Assembly (NCBI GenBank): GCA_023853785.1
Contig: JAJIRX010000721.1
Coordinates: forward strand, 62,001 to 126,000
Source: Psilocybe azurescens
Lineage: Eukaryota; Basidiomycota; Agaricomycetes; Agaricales; Agrocybaceae
Reading direction: 5' to 3'
DNA: 64,000 nucleotides
Below, one piece after another: positions 24,270-34,165 of this stretch (position 1 is the first letter of the stretch; the number at the start of each line of letters is the position of its first letter). A program made the position numbers and the translations under genes. The notes below the pieces were generated by a model, which was not told where the DNA came from, searched no databases, and saw nothing but the letters and a program-made list of their open reading frames with translations.

Positions 24270-25641
24270 GTGATCGACAAAATGCTAGCAGCAGACATAA
24301 TCACCCCAATCGCACATCAGGATGTGAAGTGCTGTGGAGCAACAACATTAGCCAAGAAAGCACACGAAGGAAACGGCCTCACTCTAGACATGCTGAAGCA
24401 TCGTGTAAATGATGAATGTATAGCAGCCGGCTTTCCGTCAGCCTTTGAAGGATTACCACCTAAAGAAGATGAGATAATCAATCCCAGCCCACCACAGACA
24501 CAGAATAAGTGGCGTGTCTGTCAGGATTTCGCAGAACTGAACAAAGTCACAAAAGTACCACCAATGCCTCAGGGAGATATTCGTCAGAAACAACAGAACT
24601 TGAGCGGGCATCGGTGGATTACAGTCTTTGACTTTGCAAATGGGTTCTATGCATGTGAAATAATGGAAGAAGATAGGCCATATGTCTGCTTCTATGTGGA
24701 AGGCCGCGGATATTTCAGCTACAAGCGAATGCCATTCGGGCTAACAGGTGCCCCTTCAACATTTGCCGAAATGACCGCAAATGCCCTAGGTGACTTGATA
24801 GGCACATTGTTCGAGCTGTTTGTGGACGACGGAGGATTAGCTGGAGATACTTTTGAAGTGATGCTAAATGATACTCGCCAACTTCTACAACGTGTGCGGG
24901 AGAAAGGTCTTTTCTCTCTCTGCCGCAAAATCCAAATTCTTCATGACAGAAGCAACATTTCGCGGGCTTGGACGTGTCGGGCCAGATGGTATAAAGCCTG
25001 ATTTAACAAAATTAACAGCAATTGCAGACTGGAAAACCCCAACCGACTTACAGAACCTAGGTTCCTTCCTCGGCTTGACTGGTTACTTTCGGCCTTTGGT
25101 GAAAGGATATGCATCTATAGCTCAACCACTCACAGACCTAGCCCGTAACCTGGAACTACCCAAACTCAAAGGGAAGGCCGCATATACCCGAGCCATGAAA
25201 GGACATTCACTGGCAGGACTTTGGAAGCGGGAGCACGACCAGGCATTCCTCCGACTGAAGGTAGCACTCACAAGTGAACCTATTCTTAAAGGACCCAAAT
25301 ACGATGGAACTCCTTTCATTATCACAACAGATGGTTGCAAATTTGGGTTTGCAGGAATGTGTACACAAAGGTTTACAACAGTAATGCCCAATGGAACAGA
25401 GAAAACAACAGTCTATCCCATCGGATTCTCATCAAAAAGGACATCTGCAACAGAAGAGAAGTATAAGCCCTTTATCCTAGAATTTGCAGCACTGAAACAC
25501 ACCTTAGACAAGTTCGACGACATGATTTGGGGTTACCCTATTGAAATTGAAACAGACTGTCAGGCCCTACGCGACCACCTCCTGAGCACAACAATGAATT
25601 CAACTCATGCACGAGTGGAGAGATGCAGTCCTAGCCCATAA
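24270..25641 (+). pseudogene. retrotransposon reverse transcriptase and RNase H
   Basis: Reverse transcriptase blocks appear in order: WRVCQDFAELNKVTK, ITVFDFANGFYACEI (first catalytic Asp), FSYKRMPFGLTGAPSTFAEM, and the catalytic LFVDDGGLAG, where FVDD replaces YVDD. The thumb/connection has LGLTGYFRPLVKGYA. RNase H follows with FIITTDGCKFGFAG, KYKPFILEFAALKHTL and IEIETDCQALRDHL. The frame shifts near 24930 within the RT thumb and again near 25610 in RNase H, whose last motif (VADGLSR) lies in the next frame at about 25685. Confidence 0.93.
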
Positions 25642-25646
25642 CATCA

Positions 25647-27353
25647 TTGATGTTCGTCACCGACCAGGACGTCTCAACGTTGTTGCTGACGGACTCAGCC
25701 GCCAGTTTGTCAACATGCCACTTGAAAAGGGGAGATGGTCATGAATGGACAGTAAGCGAAGACTGGGAGGCACGTACCAGGCTGGCAAACGACATGTTCC
25801 ATGTTCAAACATACCATGATGAATCAACATACAGCACATTACAAACAAGGTTTGCCAACGAGAAGGTCTTCTTGGAGGTCATCGAGTCACTGATGGAGCT
25901 GGACCATGGGAAAAGCTTGAAAGTGCGGAAGAGAGCAAAGCATAAGGCCAAGGGATACATGATCGATGACGGGCAGTTGTGGAAAGTGGGAGACGGATCT
26001 GTGAGGGCAAGGCCAAGGTTAGAATGCATGACACAGGAAGAAACAGTTGCACTCGCATGGGATGAACACTGCAACAAAGGACATTTCCATCGGGATGGTA
26101 TCAAGACACAGCTACTCGACAGGATTGTCAGCCCGAAAATGGACCAATCTATCATGAAGGCGATCATGGACTGCGGAAAGTGCAAAGGATTTGGATCTAC
26201 ACACCTTCATTCTCTCCTCGAGCCCATCACCAGAAGACACCCATTCGAACTTATGGTAGCAGACACGTTGTCAATGCCAAAAGGAAAGGGCGGAATAACA
26301 AAGCTCGGACTGTGGATGGACGTGTATGCACAGCGAGTGTGGGCTACAAAGCTGAAGTCAGCAGCAACCGGAAAAACATCACGGAAGACATACAGTGATA
26401 TATGCGACATGTTCACTGCATCCGAAACATTGATGGTAGACGGAGGACCAGAGTTCGATAACAAAGAGCTGAAGGAGGAATGTGATAAGCGTGGAACAAA
26501 GCTCCAGATATGCCCAGCATACTCACCATGGATCAACGGCCTCCTCGAAGGCACTAATGCAATACTCCTCGATCGTTTAAAACGAATGTGCGCACCAAAC
26601 CTAGGAGAGGACGAGTACAACAAAATGGACCTTCCAGCAAACTGGCCCGACCATCTAGAGGCTGCAGTCCGTTATATCAACGACCGAATCCTCCCAAATC
26701 TAAAATACTCACCAAACGAGCTCCTACTCAGCTTGGTTATCAACACAAAGCAAACCCCAGCTGCAGAAATATTGGCAGAACCAACAACGGAGGAGGTGGA
26801 CATCCACATGGCATTCACAGAGCAACAGCGTTTCGATGGGTACTCCCAAATCGTAGAGCATGCAGGGCGCAGGAAAGCAGCATTTGACAAACGTGTCAAA
26901 GCCCATCCACCTGGGGAGGTGGTATTCAAAGCGGGTGACCTGGTGCAGGTATATCGGAGTGATTTGGACTATACATTCAAAACAGAGAGAAAACTCCTAC
27001 CCAAATTTTCCGTACCACGACGGGTTGTCGACCGCTACCAGAATTCCTACAAAATTGAAACACTGGAAGGCCATCCAATTGCAGGAAAATTCAGCTCCAG
27101 GAGACTACGACGATTTGTGCCAAGGGAGGGGACAGAGCTGGAGAAGATGCAAGCAAATATCGATACAGAATGGCAAAGACGAGAGGAACTGTGCGAAGAA
27201 GGAGAAGGGAAAAGCGACAAAAGAGGCCAGGGTTTTGAAGAATCGGAATTAGAGGTGGACCAAGGTTCGGAGATCCCACGAATTGACAGCCATGGGAGTC
27301 GGACAGTTGATCTAGCCTCGGAGTTTCCACGGGTTGACAGCCATGGGAATTGA
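25647..27353 (+). CDS. retrotransposon integrase
   Basis: Single 568-codon frame that begins inside the end of RNase H. Zinc-binding H-H-C-C residues are at HCNKGHFH and DCGKC; the DDE catalytic core has Asp in VADTLSMPKG, Asp in VDGGPEFDN and Glu in GLLEGTNA; a C-terminal domain (GDLVQVYRSDLDYTF, then KFSVPRRVVDRYQNSYKIE) matches the GPY/F-like end of Gypsy integrases. No chromodomain was recognised. The last 35 codons contain an imperfect double repeat (PRIDSHG / PRVDSHG). It inserts element cDNA into the genome in functional relatives. Confidence 0.93.
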   Translation: MMFVTDQDVSTLLLTDSAASLSTCHLKRGDGHEWTVSEDWEARTRLANDMFHVQTYHDESTYSTLQTRFANEKVFLEVIESLMELDHGKSLKVRKRAKHKAKGYMIDDGQLWKVGDGSVRARPRLECMTQEETVALAWDEHCNKGHFHRDGIKTQLLDRIVSPKMDQSIMKAIMDCGKCKGFGSTHLHSLLEPITRRHPFELMVADTLSMPKGKGGITKLGLWMDVYAQRVWATKLKSAATGKTSRKTYSDICDMFTASETLMVDGGPEFDNKELKEECDKRGTKLQICPAYSPWINGLLEGTNAILLDRLKRMCAPNLGEDEYNKMDLPANWPDHLEAAVRYINDRILPNLKYSPNELLLSLVINTKQTPAAEILAEPTTEEVDIHMAFTEQQRFDGYSQIVEHAGRRKAAFDKRVKAHPPGEVVFKAGDLVQVYRSDLDYTFKTERKLLPKFSVPRRVVDRYQNSYKIETLEGHPIAGKFSSRRLRRFVPREGTELEKMQANIDTEWQRREELCEEGEGKSDKRGQGFEESELEVDQGSEIPRIDSHGSRTVDLASEFPRVDSHGN

Positions 27354-27455
27354 AGAAGCAAAAGGGAAGATGGAAAAGGAGGAATTGGGACACACGTTTC
27401 AGGGATAGATATTGGTGGACGCAACGAGGGCGTTGCTTAGTTTTGAGGGGGCACA

Positions 27456-27679
27456 TGTAGTAGTGGGTTCTGGCCATCTGGGCCGAGCTGCCCGAGGGCG
27501 GATTAGATTAGATACTGTAGATCGCATCAGCGGCTGTGCACGGTTTGTGTGCTAGCGCGCTTTCGTAGTGAGAGAACAACACACTTTGCCCGCGAACGCT
27601 ACACTGCGTGGCCGCTCGACGAGCATTCCGAGCCTTGCCAGACACGAGCTGCTAGGGTAGGCCGGATTGGCCTACTCCA
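27456..27679 (+). repeat. 3' LTR
   Basis: 224 bp, TGTAG...CTCCA, directly followed by the target duplication CCGG and by unit B sequence that continues the HeLo-like gene. Confidence 0.95.
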
Positions 27680-27697
27680 CCGGCGATGAATACTCAC

Positions 27698-28430
27698 CAT
27701 GAAGTCCAATAACGCTCGGTCGATTTCCTCAGAGCACTGCTTAATCACGTTCTCCACGGTGCACACAGATACAAAATTTGGCGTCTCTGAAGCCCTGGTT
27801 AATTTGCTTAATGTCTTGTTTAAATTACTAAATAGACGCCCGATGATGAGCCAGGAATAATAATAAATTAAATGGGACGTACGTGCGGAGAAAATCATTG
27901 AGTCCTGAGGAGAGGGGGTCCTGAGTGTGTGGTACAACGTCTAACCAGCCGGTAAGACGCTCTAGACGTGCTCTCAAACAGGCTATATCTCGCTCATTGA
28001 TATTCATTTGCTGTAGAAAGCATCTATGAGTACGACTAGGCAATTCATTAAAGTAAATCCTCTCACTTCATATAGCTTCAATACTTCAAGCATGCATTTG
28101 ATCACCCCTTTGATTGATCCCCCAGCAAGGGAACTGCGCCCGCAAGAGGCTTAAGTACGGTAAGGCAGGTAGTCGCTGCTTGGACGACTCCATTGTGGAC
28201 GGTAGAGATTTCTGAGGATATGTCGGTGGTAGGGGGATTCGAGAAGGATGAGATGCCCACATCCGACTCCAGAACCAATGGGTCTGAAAGAAGGCTACCA
28301 TTGTCGGTGATTATGGGGTTTGGACTGTCCATATCAGTACCGGCCGAGTTGACATTCAAGTCGGCTTTTCAGATCTCCGGGACCTTGGGACAATTCGAAG
28401 TAAAGCGCCGAACTTAGCCATGAACAGCAT
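27698..28430 (-). CDS. HeLo/MLKL-type helical-bundle protein, copy B
   Basis: Paralogue of copy A in the second duplication unit. Same layout: start at 28430 (MLFMAKFGALLR), Ser/Thr linker (DVGISSFSNPPTTDISSE), AATTCLTVLKPLAGAVPLLG, GVIKC segment, NINERDIACLRARLERL, WLDVVPHTQDPLSSGL, then LNKTLSKLTRASETPNFVSV and VIKQCSEEIDRALLDFM, ending at a GTGAGT donor at 27697. Frame jumps by one base occur near 28360 (TT) and at the C5 run 28119-28123, each at a short homopolymer. The Ty3/Gypsy element sits 14 bases into the following intron, so any 3' exons are now 6.9 kb away at 20470-20730. Function would be as for copy A; expression is doubtful. Confidence 0.5.
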
Positions 28431-29960
28431 TTTCCTCGATGAGAAGAACATTATGATACAATAAAAAAAAGGCGAGAATATTAGATGAATGAAGGCGGGG
28501 GCGGGAGGGTGAGTCTATAGCATGTGGCGGCATTAACAAAGATCGATCATTATAAAAGTAAAAGTAAGTCTATATGGAAAGTGCAGGCTTGAGTCGTGTC
28601 TTGGAGACATTATCCTGTTTTCCATGCTCGCGCAACGTGTATACGGTACATTTGTGTGAGGTGCGGTCTTTTTGATGAATGCGAGGTGGTGGCCTCATAT
28701 TGGTGACTCAGAGTCGGTGTTGCGTAGCGGAGATTGCTTTCTAATGCACATGATAGCTGCGAAATGCTCGGCTTCTGTACTCAAGATCTAGACATTTGTT
28801 CTCACATACATACTTACTGCGTAGGATCTGTATCTTTGGGTGAGTTTTTCTTGCTTGAGGCTGTGAAACGAGCGCCGAGTGTCACTGAAGTTCCTAGGTT
28901 CTACAGTTATAGCGGCGATAGTGGCATTAAAAGAAAAACAAAGCATATGATAATAACGCCACCAATGCAGTGAGAGGGTTAGGGTCGATATACTGAGTCC
29001 TGATATGGAGTTAATGATATGTAACAGTTTGGCTTCATGGGAGACTATGTGAAACGTGCGCAGCTTATGTTCCAATACCGAGTTTCCTGTCTGTAAGACG
29101 TGCAGAATAGTCTGGAATATGTTGCATATGACATTAGAATATGCCTCGTGGTTGATCGTATTGTCCCAAGTGGAACATCGCACTGGTTGTTCCCGCCCTA
29201 TATCCAAACTCTGTTATACTGGAAGAGGAGCCTGATTGGCTAATGATACTTTTTTGGTGGACAACTTTCGCGCTAGCCTCGGCCTTCCATCCTAATATGG
29301 ATGACTGGCCTAAAGAGGATGGGTCTCCTAATATGGATAAATGGCCTAAAGAGGATGAGACGCCAAGGCTACCCAGAACCCATTATGCCACGGCCAGATA
29401 CGCTAGTGCAGTGCGCACAGCACTTGCCACCTCCACCCTTCAACTCAGGCCAACACGTTTCTGCACTTCATTTTTCTCTGAATGCCGTCTCCATCATGAA
29501 TGACAAGTTAATCAATCAATCGATTTTCTGGTTGTGCCAGCCCTGCTATCGCCGAGCAAGGATCTACTCAACTTGACATTGACTCGACACAGTATTAGGC
29601 AAGTATTAGAGGTGGTTAGAGTGGATTATTCAGTGGCGATTCTGGAGGTCGATTCTGGGTTGATTCCGATCAGAATCAAGTCTACAGAATCATGGAAAAC
29701 ATTAAAAAGCTGAAGTGTTGTTTCGATTCTGGTGTCAAAACAATGCTTCAGCCTCGCTACAGAAGCGAATTTAATCCCTTCAGGGTTACCTTTGAATCCT
29801 TTCTTAATATACCATGTATCTACTCCATTTATTTTGGTTCTTATACATAGCTTCATTAAAACATCCAGCTGTTACTTCCTACCTTCATAGAACCTGAAAT
29901 CATAGCCGAAATATAGAAAGCATCCAGAAAATACCACTGCAAGAAGCTTAATATCATATA
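28431..29960. other. unit B non-coding stretch with a short tandem repeat
   Basis: Matches unit A 17817-19440. At 29291-29363 a ~36-bp unit (ctaatatggat...ctaaagaggatg) occurs twice in tandem and would encode PNMDDWPKED / PNMDKWPKED, but the frame is short and has no other support. Confidence 0.4.
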
Positions 29961-30051
29961 CTCCTCCCCATCAAAAGTGACCACCATCTCACCCCTGTCA
30001 TTTGGCGCTGGAAAGACTGATGTCACTGCGGTCGCTTTTGATGGGAGAGAG
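29961..30051. mobile_element. 91-bp MITE
   Basis: 22-bp inverted ends (CTCCTCCCCATCAAAAGTGACC and, reverse-complemented, CTCTCTCCCATCAAAAGCGACC) flanked by TA on both sides (29959-29960, 30052-30053). Unit A lacks it at the matching place (about 19440), which confirms an insertion. Tc1/mariner-type non-autonomous element, no coding content. Confidence 0.8.
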
Positions 30052-31369
30052 TATTACTCTAAGGCAGGTGAAGTATGTTGGGTAACAGTACTGGGCTACA
30101 AACAGTAGACTTTTTATGATAAAACATTTGCTCACCGGAATATTGAGCAGTCTATAGGATACACGGCGAACATCCCTGGTTAGTATATGATATTGCCACT
30201 AAACTATTTCTTGCCCTTCTAGAGGATATTTCACAAGGATTTGAGATGGTCATTTTTCTGGGAGACAACTACGACAGGACATCATTTTTTTTCTTCTGAA
30301 ATTGCTGTCTACATCCAGACGACTGATATTCTATCCTTTTCAACTCAACAGCTCAGTCTCATTGCTCTGCATTATCAATTAGGCCTGTAAGGCCTATATC
30401 CCACACGGTGGGGCTCAAGCACCATCATAAGTTTAGCAATTTACCTTTTGGGGTGGTGCAAGGGTAAAAAGCGAACAACAAGAGGCTATTTAAAAAGTCC
30501 AGGGTCTAGACTAGATTTTGCGGGAAAATAATTTTACAAAATAAGATTGGCCGTAGTATATTTCTGTCATTTGCAATACACCTTATATAGATTAATTTCG
30601 GACCTTTCCATTTTTGACTTACTGCTTGCCTATAATAAGCTTAAAAACTGTCAAAAAATGAACTATGAAATGCTAACTTCCTAATGAGATGGTACATTGA
30701 CCAAGGGAACTCTGAAACGACACGCAATCGTCAGAAAAATAAGTTTCTATGAGCCTTTCCATGTCTTCGGAGGGAACCAGTTCTGTCATGAGCATGAAAT
30801 CTTAGCTTGCACTGTAGTCATAATTATTGACTACATTTCCTGTCCAGTGCAAAATAGAGGACGTATACGAAGAGCGACTTCACAGGGTCCTAGTCGCCGC
30901 GACTGTCCTTCTGCGGAGCCTGTGCCTCATATGCCAGGTATTCATGATTCTTCGCCTTTCATCTTCCGCACCTGGTGTTCTAACAAGCCCCCTGTATGTG
31001 ATAGACGACCCAGTAGAACAATGATAACCATGAAAATCCAAGAAGAGCTACAATTTGGGGTTTTAATTCGAGTTTTTCTCAGCGTCCATTTACTTTCCAA
31101 TTATGTAGCCATTGTAGCTTATTTGGTCCGGATATTAGTATTCTGGTGTATTAATTGAGTCATATCGAATTAGGGAATGAGAATACTGTTCGGACGACCC
31201 ATGGAAACATGGAAAGACGATTGTCGATGTTTGGACGTGGGAGTCAATGGTCAGTACTTCAGTACTTCAGTGCTTGAGGAAGAATGGACCGGCAAAGGCC
31301 GAGGCACCGACGATGACATCACTGCTCATTTAACCACTCTCGTCGGTTCTCCTCTCTCTCTCCATCGCT
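30052..31369. other. end of unit B and spacer
   Basis: Unit B homology ends near 30745. The stretch 30418-30680 has no partner in unit A and may be another insertion of unknown type. Open frames at 30697-31158 have no recognised motif. The last 150 bases hold the CT-rich promoter of the next gene. Confidence 0.35.
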
Positions 31370-32582
31370 ATGGAGGCCCTTCCAGTCGACTTATCCAGCC
31401 CTTCCATAAAATTCTATCTCGCTCTCGTACGACTGCAGGTTCTCACACCGCTTTCACTTCTCATTAACATAGCCTCAATCCTGGTATGTGCCCTCGTCGC
31501 CAACCCGTCCGTACGAGAGGTCTCTCGTTTGCATCCTACTGCGATAACACCGAACTCGCATGCCATGGCTATCTACGTGGGAATAATATGGCTGGGACAG
31601 ATTGGATACTGTGTGCTACTTGTGCTGGCTAGAAAGGACGAGACCAAGAGGGCGATGGTCAGCGCTGTAGGACTGGCGTTAGTGTTCGGCAATATCGTTA
31701 TGGCGTTATGGGCGATTGCATTTGTGGGTATTATAGACGCTCTACTATATTACAACGCTTATTCACTCGATACATATTTTTAATAGGTCATGCAATGGTT
31801 CTTGTTGTCTACCATCCTTCTAGGAATATTGCTTCTTCTGCTTTGTTTCTCCAACGTCGCTCTTCTCGTCTATCACCCTCCCGTATCATCCAGACCCCTA
31901 GACACAGCACTCATCCACGCACCCATGCGCTTCTATTTCATCCTTCCTTTCAGCATCCTATTCCCATTATCTCTATTGTACGTCCGTTCTATATCCATTT
32001 CGGTCGAAGTACTTTATAGATACTGGCCATTCCCAGCATAGCACTTGGCCTTTCGTACACACCTACACCACCAGGGCCCCCGACTGACCCTGCCGCATAC
32101 CATGCAACAGCAGCTTTCGGAGTCGTCCTGGGCACCAATCTTTTCAGTCTCCTCGTCATTGCACTCCACCGCGACATCATCTGGTGCATCGCCGCTACAT
32201 GGATAGCTGTCAGCTTATGGAGTGCAATGCCCAAACCAGCAGCCGTATCTGTAAGTATCTCATCGAACGTTAAACCCCTTTCTTGCACGATGATGATGAT
32301 GATGATGATGATGTCGTATTTATGATTGATGTTATGTTTTTCTATTCATAGATCACGGCTATTACATTCACCGCGCTGCACCCTCTTGCGCTGATCCTAT
32401 CCCTCATCTACGAGCGATTCTACTCACGTAAACGCCCTAATCAAGTTGCACTGGTCGGCGACGAACGCGGGCTATACGTCACACCTACGCCAGATCCCAC
32501 TCCTGCTAACTTCAACAACCAAGCACGACCAGCAGAAATTCCGAACGGGCCCAGTGAGATTGACGAGGAAACCTGGGGCTAA
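31370..32582 (+). CDS. multi-span membrane protein of unknown function
   Basis: Exons 31370-31723, 31787-31977, 32037-32250 and 32352-32582 join in phase to 329 residues. Six or more hydrophobic helices are visible, including LTPLSLLINIASILVCALV, AIYVGIIWLGQIGYCVLLVL, FLLSTILLGILLLLLCFSNV, FILPFSILFPLSLL, TNLFSLLVIALH and TALHPLALILSLIYERF; the C terminus is hydrophilic and acidic. I do not recognise a named family, but the pattern resembles agaric hypothetical membrane proteins. The exon-3 acceptor at 32035-32036 was chosen because the upstream one leads at once to a stop. The last intron (32251-32351) contains an (ATG)n microsatellite of about nine units. A CT-rich tract lies just before the start. 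Confidence 0.75.
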
Positions 32583-32863
32583 GTTGTTACGCTTCTAGGG
32601 TTCCGCATGTTTATACCCTTCATTTTCGACTGTCTTTATAACTCATCTACCTTAGTCTATCCATTAGTTATCTCATTCAAGGTGTTAGTATTCATTTTTG
32701 ATTGACTATTAGATTACGTTTGAACAGCGTCGTGTGTATTACTAGCAAATATCTGGCCGAGACTACTCACCGACCGGCGCTTAATGATATACTGCTTGCA
32801 TTGTGCGTCTCAGAGCATGAAGAGAGGAAAGGAGACGATAACACTTGGCCCACATGTATGAAT
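32583..32863. other. convergent 3' spacer
   Basis: Between the membrane-protein gene (+) and the snoRNA-bearing transcript (-). Nothing recognised. Confidence 0.3.
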
Positions 32864-32929
32864 CTGAGTAAAGAAAGAAATCAGGAAAGCTTCATTAAAA
32901 GTTTTGAGGATAAAGAAGGTTAAAAGCGA

Positions 32930-33017
32930 GCGCGTCAGAGATCTTGGTGGAAAGGTAGTCTCATTGAGCTCGAAAACTCTCTGAAGTAGCAAATATATCG
33001 TTGTCGCATCATACACA
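32930..33017 (-). ncRNA. snR24: box C/D snoRNA U24 (snR24/SNORD24 type)
   Basis: On the minus strand: C box ATGATGC (33012-33006), guide TATTTGCTACT complementary to 25S rRNA AGTAGCAAATA, then guide CCACCAAGATCT directly before D box CTGA (32938-32935), complementary to 25S rRNA AGATCTTGGTGG. The fifth base above D pairs with the C methylated by yeast snR24 (Cm1437), and the other guide covers the Am1449/Gm1450 site, the known U24 targets. The internal D' box (TTCAGA) is degenerate. It lies centrally in a 202-nt intron (33065-32864), the usual place for such RNAs. rRNA sequence was recalled, not aligned. Confidence 0.85.
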
Positions 33018-33457
33018 TGAAATAAAAGGGAAAGGAACAAAACGAATAAGTAAAAGGATGCTTACCTTTAATAGTGTTTCACCGTCTAGAGTACTCGAGT
33101 ACCGGTTCAGTATGCGTGGCGTGAAATTTTTGGAAGGGCCTCTAGAAATAATATATCGAAACAAAGCAATTGGTTTGTCATTCTAGTGGTACGGACGTAC
33201 GTCACCCATAGCGCTCGAGGTATCGAGGCCGGAGTGTTCCAGACAGAGCAAGAGCGAGAAACGCGCATCGAAATGAAAAGACAAATGACAGTCGCAAAGA
33301 TATCGTTGAAATCGCTGATGATCGTTGAAGGCGACGAGAAGAGGCGATAAGTGACGAGGAAAGGGCTCGCGTCGTTTCCTGCGATGGACAAGATAGATAG
33401 ATTTAATAAGACACCTGTCATTGAAGTCGAGAAGAAGCAGTTGATCGAAAGGAGAGG

Positions 33458-33552
33458 GAGAGATCAGATAGGAGCGAAAGACATTAAGAGGCTAGATGTC
33501 AACATGGATGATTTAGAGTGAACTATGCAAATAGTTGTTTCATCGTTTAAAA
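33458..33552 (-). ncRNA. snR60: box C/D snoRNA U80/snR60, copy 2
   Basis: Minus strand: C box ACGATGA (33546-33540), guide GCATAGTTCACT before a degenerate D' (CTAA), C'-like GTTGACA, guide TGTCTTTCGCTCCTAT before D box CTGA (33467-33464). Both guides equal those of the copy in the eS30 intron. The first pairs with 25S rRNA AGTGAACTATGC (Am817 in yeast numbering), the second with ATAGGGGCGAAAGAC (Gm908), exactly the two targets of yeast snR60 and human U80. The D' box mutation suggests weaker use of the first guide here. Confidence 0.85.
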
Positions 33553-34165
33553 GACGAGTGCGTATTCAAATGGAAGGCACTGGTCCTATGGGAAAAAATG
33601 TGGTAAGAATTGTACTCACATTCTCATGAACGATTTCGATTAGGCAGAGGTACATAGTAAGAGCAGCAAAACTGGATTATGACAATGATGAGCAAGAATG
33701 AAAGTATGACGAAAAAAAATGGGACATACCGAGTGATCATAACAGGGACTTCACCAGGCGACAGCTGAGCGAAAAGATTATGAAGAAAATAAAGCATCAG
33801 TACATGTTCACTTCTGGAACCTCATTATTCTTCAAAATATTGACGACGCCGACTTTCATGACAACAACTTGTGTATGATAAGACCTGGGAATATAAAGCG
33901 TGGAATTATGCATAAATCGAGGGGGGCATCATAGAAAGCATATGCGGGTAACGGTGAGCTGATGAACGTGCGTGCCAAAAAAATTGTATAATAAAAAGAA
34001 AAGACGTAGACAAGGGAGGGAATGACGCCCGATGATGCTCTCCAACGCTCCCTAGTAACTTGGCATGGGTCTCGTACAATGCTGATTCCTATCCTCCTCC
34101 GACATGCGGTGCCAGCAAATGAGACAATGGATTGCCATATCGTAAATCTCTAAAGATTACAGGTT

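Larger units (their letters stand above)
20771..27679 (+). mobile_element. Ty3/Gypsy LTR retrotransposon
   Basis: A full-length 6.9 kb element: LTRs of 225 and 224 bp, gag-like region with a zinc knuckle, aspartic protease, reverse transcriptase, RNase H and integrase in Ty3/Gypsy order. It sits in the intron of HeLo-like copy B, 14 bases past the splice donor, and is flanked by a 4-bp target duplication CCGG (20767-20770, 27680-27683). The paralogous empty site in unit A reads atatccggcgactaatactc (around 17048-17067). The LTRs differ only by the length of one G run, so insertion is recent, yet the internal frame is broken at several points. The sequence after the 5' LTR (tggtgacaacagag) may be the primer-binding site; the tRNA is not identified. 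A G-rich tract (gaggggg) precedes the 3' LTR. Confidence 0.95.
19880..30745. repeat. tandem duplication, unit B, enlarged by insertions
   Basis: Second copy of the ~3.6 kb unit. Relative to unit A it carries four insertions: a 101-bp retroposon (19938-20038), a 6.9 kb Ty3/Gypsy element (20771-27679), a 91-bp MITE (29961-30051) and about 260 bp at 30418-30680. The flanking homology continues directly across each of the first three, which defines their ends precisely. Confidence 0.85.
32864..34000 (-). ncRNA. putative spliced snoRNA host transcript
   Basis: Minus-strand region downstream of eS30 that carries two box C/D snoRNAs. An intron 33065-32864 (GTAAGC...TTTACTCAG, 202 nt) encloses U24. 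Further splice-like pairs are a GTATGT donor at about 33728, a TTTTTTCCCATAG acceptor near 33591 and an acceptor ATGACAG at about 33415 just after the second U80-like RNA. The would-be exons have no convincing protein: the longest frame (33421-33107) matches nothing I know. A non-coding host gene like animal GAS5 or UHG is the simplest reading, but exon limits are uncertain, and it could be an extension of the eS30 transcript. Confidence 0.4.

Noticed and set aside
32287..32314. ATG/TGA trinucleotide run as a possible functional repeat
   Set aside because: Lies in an intron and is a plain microsatellite.
33681..33770. Plus-strand C box ATGATGA with downstream CTGA as another snoRNA
   Set aside because: No rRNA-complementary guide recognised, no terminal stem, and the host transcript runs on the other strand.
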